In this document: positions 60,019-64,000 of the stretch, piece by piece
How the letters are laid out: each line of letters begins with the position of its first letter
How positions within the stretch are numbered: the stretch's first letter is position 1
Origin: CAIQQQ01 sp040399685
GTDB taxonomy: Bacteria > Pseudomonadota > Alphaproteobacteria > Acetobacterales > Acetobacteraceae
Direction: 5' to 3'
Length of the DNA: 64,000 bases
Assembly (NCBI GenBank): GCA_040399685.1
Contig: JBBART010000001.1
Span: forward strand, 290,092-354,091
Position numbers and translations under genes: made by a program
The notes under the pieces: model-generated
What the model saw: the letters and a program-made list of their open reading frames with translations, nothing else
The model's database searches: none
Told to the model about the DNA's origin: nothing

Positions 60019-61401
60019 ATGACCGTTCGTACCCGTTTCGCGCCTTCGCCCACCGGCCTGCTGCATATTGGCGGCGCCCGCACGGCGCTGTTCAATTATC
60101 TGTTCGCCCGCCATCACGGCGGCGCGTTCATGCTGCGGGTGGAAGATACCGACCGCGAGCGCAGCACAGAGGCCGCCACGCAGATGATCCTGCAAGGCCT
60201 GGAGTGGCTGGGCCTGGCCTATGACGGCGAGGTGGTGTTCCAGTCCACCCGCCAGGCGCGCCACACCGAGGTGGCGTTGGCGATGCTCGAAGCCGGCAGC
60301 GCGTATCGCTGTTATCTCAGCGCGGCCGAACTGACCGCCATGCGTGAGGCCGCCGCCGCTGAGAAGCGGCCGTTCCGTCTTGTGAGTCCGTGGCGGGATC
60401 GTGATGCGTCCGAGGCGCCGGCGGATATTAAGCCGGTGATCCGCCTGCGCGCGCCGCGCGACGGGGAGACGGTGGTGCAGGATCTGGTGCAGGGCGAGGT
60501 TCGGGTTGGCAATGTCGAGCTTGATGACATGATTATCCTGCGCAACGACGGCACGCCGACCTATCTGCATGCGGTGGTGGTGGACGACCATGACATGGGC
60601 ATCACCCATGTGATTCGTGGCGATGACCATTTGACCAACACGTTCCGTCAGATCCAGGTCTATGAGGCCAATGGCTGGGACATGCCGCAATTCGCGCATA
60701 TTCCGCTGATCCATGGGGCGGACGGGGCGAAACTGTCCAAGCGGCATGGGGCGGTGAGCGTGTTGGAGTTCCGCGAGCAGGGGTTCCTGCCTGAGGCGGT
60801 GTGCAATTATCTGCTGCGGCTTGGCTGGGGGCATGGCGATGCCGAGATTTTGTCGCGCGACGAGGCTGTGGCTTTGTTCGATGTGGATGGGGTTGGTCGT
60901 GCCGCCAGCCGGATGGATTATGCCAAGCTGACGCATCTGAACGCGGTGTATATCCGCCAGGCGGAGGATGCGCGCCTGACCGGGGATGTGGTGGCGCGGT
61001 TGGGCATCACCGATCCGGTGGTGGCGTCACGGATCGAGGCGCTGATGCCGGGGCTGAAGGAGCGCGCGCGCACGATGGTGGAACTGGCCCATTCGGCGGC
61101 GTTCCTGGCGCTGTCATTGCCGTTGACGTTCGATGCCAAGGCGACAGCTTTGTTGACCGATGAGTCACGCGCCATGCTGGCCGATGTGGCCATTGCGCTG
61201 GAGGCGGGTGATTTCACCGTCGAGGCCATCAACGCCGTGCTGCACAGCACCGCCGAAGCCACCGGCCGCAAGCTGGGGCAGGTGGCCCAGCCGATCCGCG
61301 CCGCCTTGACCGGCACCACCACAAGCCCGCCGATCGACGCGACGTTGTTGGCGCTTGGGCGGGTTGAGGCGTTGGCGCGGATACGGGCGGTTTGCGTCTA
61401 G
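60019..61401 (+). CDS. gltX: Glutamyl-tRNA synthetase
   Basis: This 460-residue class I aminoacyl-tRNA synthetase has the HIGH-type motif PSPTGLLHIGGARTALFNY (about 9-27), RVEDTDRERS, VIRGDDHLTNTFRQI and the KLSKRHG motif near residue 240. It charges glutamate onto tRNA-Glu, and possibly onto tRNA-Gln as well. Length and motif spacing are normal. It is divergent from comEC and is followed by repeat copy F rather than by gltA. Confidence 0.95.
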   Translation: MTVRTRFAPSPTGLLHIGGARTALFNYLFARHHGGAFMLRVEDTDRERSTEAATQMILQGLEWLGLAYDGEVVFQSTRQARHTEVALAMLEAGSAYRCYLSAAELTAMREAAAAEKRPFRLVSPWRDRDASEAPADIKPVIRLRAPRDGETVVQDLVQGEVRVGNVELDDMIILRNDGTPTYLHAVVVDDHDMGITHVIRGDDHLTNTFRQIQVYEANGWDMPQFAHIPLIHGADGAKLSKRHGAVSVLEFREQGFLPEAVCNYLLRLGWGHGDAEILSRDEAVALFDVDGVGRAASRMDYAKLTHLNAVYIRQAEDARLTGDVVARLGITDPVVASRIEALMPGLKERARTMVELAHSAAFLALSLPLTFDAKATALLTDESRAMLADVAIALEAGDFTVEAINAVLHSTAEATGRKLGQVAQPIRAALTGTTTSPPIDATLLALGRVEALARIRAVCV

Positions 61402-61452
61402 AGCCGTATCTGTTTGGTTTGACTCGTCCAGCGATCGTCAGGGTAGGAAGAT

Positions 61453-61574
61453 CTTCTTTTTCTGAAGAAAAAGAAGCAAAAAGACTTTCAGTCATTTCGG
61501 TGCCTGGCGCGGCAGAAGCCGCGTCAGGCATCTGAATTTATGAAGTTTTTTGGTTCTTTTTTTCAAAAAAGAAC
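61453..61574. repeat. Intergenic three-hairpin repeat, copy F
   Basis: CTTCTTTTTC-TGAA-GAAAAAGAAG (61453-61476) is followed by a 13-bp central stem (61501-61513 and 61518-61530, loop AGAA, one G-U pair) and GTTCTTTTTT-TC-AAAAAAGAAC (61553-61574). Same orientation as copies A and D. It lies between the convergent gltX and TPR genes. Confidence 0.92.
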
Positions 61575-61667
61575 TCTTTTTCACATTTTTTGTCTAACGA
61601 AATTCTGCTCCTCTCCCAGAGCGGATCAACTTCAGGCGATCAGGCTCTAGCGGGGCCGGTGTGCCGG

Positions 61668-63950
61668 TTATTCCCGATTGCCGTCTCGCTGCTCCTGTTC
61701 GCGCAGGGCGCGTGCTTTCAGCAGGCTTGCCAACGCCTGCTGCTGCTTGCCGTGCGCCTGGGCCACATTGGCCGCCATGAGATAGACGCGGGGATCTCTG
61801 GGCGTGATCTCCTGCGCGTCGGCCGCAAGCTGTGCCGCTAGTTTCATGGCCCCTGCACCGATGGCCGCGCCGACCACGGCGCGTTGCACATCGAGATTGT
61901 CGGGTGTCTGCTCCAAAACGTCCTTGGTGATCCGCAACGCGTTTGCGGGGCGCCGGTCGGCCAGATAGGCACGGGCGAGCGCCAGTTTAAGTTGGGGGTT
62001 GTCTGGTTTTGCTTGCAGCGGGGCCCTGATGACGGTTTTGGCGGCGGCGCTTTTTCCGGCGCGGAGCAAGCTGTCGGATTGCATGACGGCAAGCTGGATT
62101 TGCAGGTTGTCCAACTGGGTTGCCTCAAGCGGTGTCAGGTCTCGTGCGTCGATGTCGTGTAAGAGCTGCGCTGTGCTGTCGGCAAAGCCAGCTTTTGTGA
62201 GGGCGGTGACGTAGGTCAGTCGTTGGAGGGCGGTTGGTTTGCCGGTGGCGGCCAGGCTGGCAAAGATGGCCGCGCGTGCGCCGTCTTTATCGCCGAACTG
62301 GATCAACGTCCGTGCCACCGAAGCACCGCGCTCGCCGGTGGGGTCGGATTGGGCTGCGATGGCCAACAGCCCCTTGTCGGTTTTGGGACGATTGGGAACG
62401 GCGATGACATGGCGTATCTCCTCCTCAACCGATGCCCGGGTGGCGAGGTTCACCATCAGCGGTGTTCGATCTTTCACGGGCACCGGACCGACCAGAACGC
62501 TCACACGCGACAGGTCTTTGTGCGCGTCGGCCCAATAAAGAGCTGCCTGGATTTCATCGAGGCTCGGATGCGGGCCGGCGGCCACGTTTGCCATCACCTG
62601 GCGCGCCTGGGCCATGTCGTGTCGGTTGGCCAAGAAGCGGGCGAGTTCCAGGCTGGACCAAGGATTGGCAGGGTCAGCCATCACGATTGCGCGCAGCAGG
62701 CGCATCTTCTCGGCCGGATCGGCGGCACCTGCGAGTTGCGTGCGCAAGCCCGCCACCTTCAGGGTTGCCAGGGCCCGCAACGCGGCGGGCTCGTTCGGGT
62801 CAAGCTTCAGGGCTTGTCGGAAATTTGCCTCGGCGTCTGGCATGTGGGCCGCCAGCAGCTGGATTGATCCGAGTTGAACATAGAAGCTCGCCTGCGGTCT
62901 GTCCCCCTTGAGCCGCTGCAAGGCCGATTCTGCCCCAGCAAAATCCTTGCTGGCGGTTAATTTTTCAACCTTCAGGTAGCCGCGACGGATCTCCGCGGCC
63001 TGGTTTGCGCGTGCCGCAAGGCGTGTGTCGATGGAGGCGTTGTTGGCGGCGCCTGTGAATGGCAGCACGCCGCCCAAAGGTTCCAGAATGTCGGCACGTC
63101 GGTCTGGCGCCAATTCCAGCGCCCGGTCAATCAGGCGCTTGGCCTCGGCCGGCTGGTTGTGACGCATCTTGACGGCTGCCAGCATGGCCATGGCATCGAA
63201 GTCTGTGTCGTCCATGGCCAATGTTGCCTCGAACTCCGTCTCGGCGACGCTGTAGTCCTTGCGTTCCATGGCCTGATAGCCAGCGAAACGGCGGAGATCT
63301 TGCTCGCGCGGAAGACTGTGCATGTAATCGTCGAGCAAGGCCGCCAGGCTGGTGTCGTTCGGATATTGTTTCATATAGGCCTGGAGCTGCGCCTTGGCCC
63401 TGAGGTCCGCGCCTTGCCATTGCAATGCGTCGTGCCAGACCTTGCGCACCTCGCCTTCAATTTCAGGTATTTTGGAAAGCGCCTGCAACGTGTCGATGGC
63501 ATTGGCCCGCGTCGCTTCCCGGAAGCTTTGCAGCTTTGCCAGATCAAACTGCAACGATACGTCGGTGGGGTCCTTGGCCAGCATGCCGGCAAGCCCAATC
63601 TGAGCCTCCTCGCGGCGTTCCTGGATGCTTCCGACGGTCATGTAGTATTCCCCGACATACAGGACCGTCGGCGTGTCGCGTTTGAAGAAGCGTTGATAGG
63701 CCAGGATCGCTTCGGCTGGTTTGCCGGAGGATGCCAGCCGGCGCGCCGCGTTCAAGAGCTTTGGGTCTGTCGGCCCAATTCGTAGCGTCTCGACCAGATC
63801 AGCAATCCGCGCATCGTCAGGCTTCACGGTTCGCAGATGTTGAAATGTGAATTTTGCCGCGTCGTACTGGTCTTGCTCGATCTGGAGGCGAACGAGCAAC
63901 GCGAGAGCTTCAACATTGTCAGGATCGCCCTTCAGAAGCCGCTCAAGGGA
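61668..63950 (-). CDS. BcsC-like TPR protein, 5' frame interrupted and C-terminal barrel missing
   Basis: The open frame encodes about 760 residues of tetratricopeptide repeats. Segments such as DPKLLNAARRLASSGKPAEAILAYQRFF, the following VGEYYMTV, and LQFDLAKLQSFREATRANAIDTL match the layout of the cellulose-synthase export subunit BcsC. TPR sequence (SLERLLKGDPDNVEAL) continues up to a TGA at 63951-63953, with no ATG or GTG inside it, so the true start must lie upstream in another frame; the first usable start would be TTG 63899. The protein ends after the repeats, whereas BcsC continues into an outer-membrane barrel. It may be a pseudogene remnant, a frame error, or a TPR-only relative. 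Confidence 0.65.
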   Translation of the reverse strand, partial: SLERLLKGDPDNVEALALLVRLQIEQDQYDAAKFTFQHLRTVKPDDARIADLVETLRIGPTDPKLLNAARRLASSGKPAEAILAYQRFFKRDTPTVLYVGEYYMTVGSIQERREEAQIGLAGMLAKDPTDVSLQFDLAKLQSFREATRANAIDTLQALSKIPEIEGEVRKVWHDALQWQGADLRAKAQLQAYMKQYPNDTSLAALLDDYMHSLPREQDLRRFAGYQAMERKDYSVAETEFEATLAMDDTDFDAMAMLAAVKMRHNQPAEAKRLIDRALELAPDRRADILEPLGGVLPFTGAANNASIDTRLAARANQAAEIRRGYLKVEKLTASKDFAGAESALQRLKGDRPQASFYVQLGSIQLLAAHMPDAEANFRQALKLDPNEPAALRALATLKVAGLRTQLAGAADPAEKMRLLRAIVMADPANPWSSLELARFLANRHDMAQARQVMANVAAGPHPSLDEIQAALYWADAHKDLSRVSVLVGPVPVKDRTPLMVNLATRASVEEEIRHVIAVPNRPKTDKGLLAIAAQSDPTGERGASVARTLIQFGDKDGARAAIFASLAATGKPTALQRLTYVTALTKAGFADSTAQLLHDIDARDLTPLEATQLDNLQIQLAVMQSDSLLRAGKSAAAKTVIRAPLQAKPDNPQLKLALARAYLADRRPANALRITKDVLEQTPDNLDVQRAVVGAAIGAGAMKLAAQLAADAQEITPRDPRVYLMAANVAQAHGKQQQALASLLKARALREQEQRDGNRE

Positions 63951-64000
63951 TCATGTCCCGCCCCGTGGTGTAGCAACGTCGCTGCCGAGCAGGGCTGGTT

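Noticed and set aside
1..64000. Insertion sequences, phage genes, tRNA, rRNA and CRISPR arrays
   Set aside because: No transposase, integrase or phage protein was recognised, and no tRNA cloverleaf or rRNA segment was seen by eye; a tRNAscan or Rfam search would be needed to exclude small RNAs.

Overview
The window is high-GC, densely coded bacterial DNA, most likely from an alphaproteobacterium and plausibly from the Acetobacteraceae or another Rhodospirillales family. Three things support this. The gene run trpG-trpD-trpC-moaC-moeA-lexA at the left, with convergent comEC and divergent gltX at the right, is a classic alphaproteobacterial gene order. lexA carries an upstream GAAC-N7-GAAC box, which is the reverse complement of the alphaproteobacterial SOS box GTTC-N7-GTTC. 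A GGAAC-N16-CGTT promoter of the EcfG general-stress type is also present. The family assignment comes from gene content only.

Layout. Positions 1-2245 (minus) hold pyrB and a dihydroorotase homologue that has lost two metal-ligand histidines, then possibly the first codons of plsY. Positions 2416-7392 (plus) hold trpG, trpD, trpC, moaC, moeA and lexA. Positions 7386-57830 form a block of about 50 kb of accessory genes, mainly transport, catabolism and redox, lying between lexA and comEC, which are neighbours in many relatives. Positions 57831-61401 hold comEC and gltX. Positions 61668-63950 hold a TPR protein resembling cellulose-synthase subunit BcsC, with its 5' reading frame interrupted and no C-terminal barrel.

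Inside the accessory block: a glycosyltransferase/DsbA-like pair; LysR with a divergent peroxiredoxin; an FAD dehydrogenase; a nitroreductase; an oligopeptide-type ABC importer without ATPases; two 3-hydroxyisobutyrate-dehydrogenase-like genes, one fused to a GlcG/HbpS domain; a flavin monooxygenase, complete Liv-type ABC importer and amidohydrolase cluster (19963-26736); a lone xanthine-dehydrogenase-type large subunit; an alpha/beta hydrolase lacking its nucleophile; a minus-strand cluster with a polysaccharide deacetylase, LysR, NitT/TauT-type binding protein, MDR and SDR dehydrogenases, intradiol dioxygenase, a QueD-like protein and hydantoinase subunits HyuA/HyuB (30070-40451); a small envelope-protein set next to a HisKA_2 sensor kinase (41352-44315); DNA-repair genes (photolyase-like, AlkA-like); a lactate permease; a creatininase, ketopantoate-reductase and SDR operon; an ABC exporter divergent from a glycosyltransferase; and a MarR regulator with a divergent VOC/SDR operon.

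The most striking non-coding feature is a dispersed family of six intergenic repeats of about 90-125 bp, each built of three hairpins and sitting directly at gene 3' ends. Five of the six lie between convergent genes. No rRNA, tRNA, CRISPR array, insertion sequence or phage gene was recognised. No gene-free stretch exceeds 300 bases. The longest are 61402-61667 (repeat copy F, otherwise nothing recognised), 55976-56207 (MarR operator region), 41136-41351 (EcfG-type promoter), 44316-44527 and 2246-2415 (nothing beyond presumed promoters).
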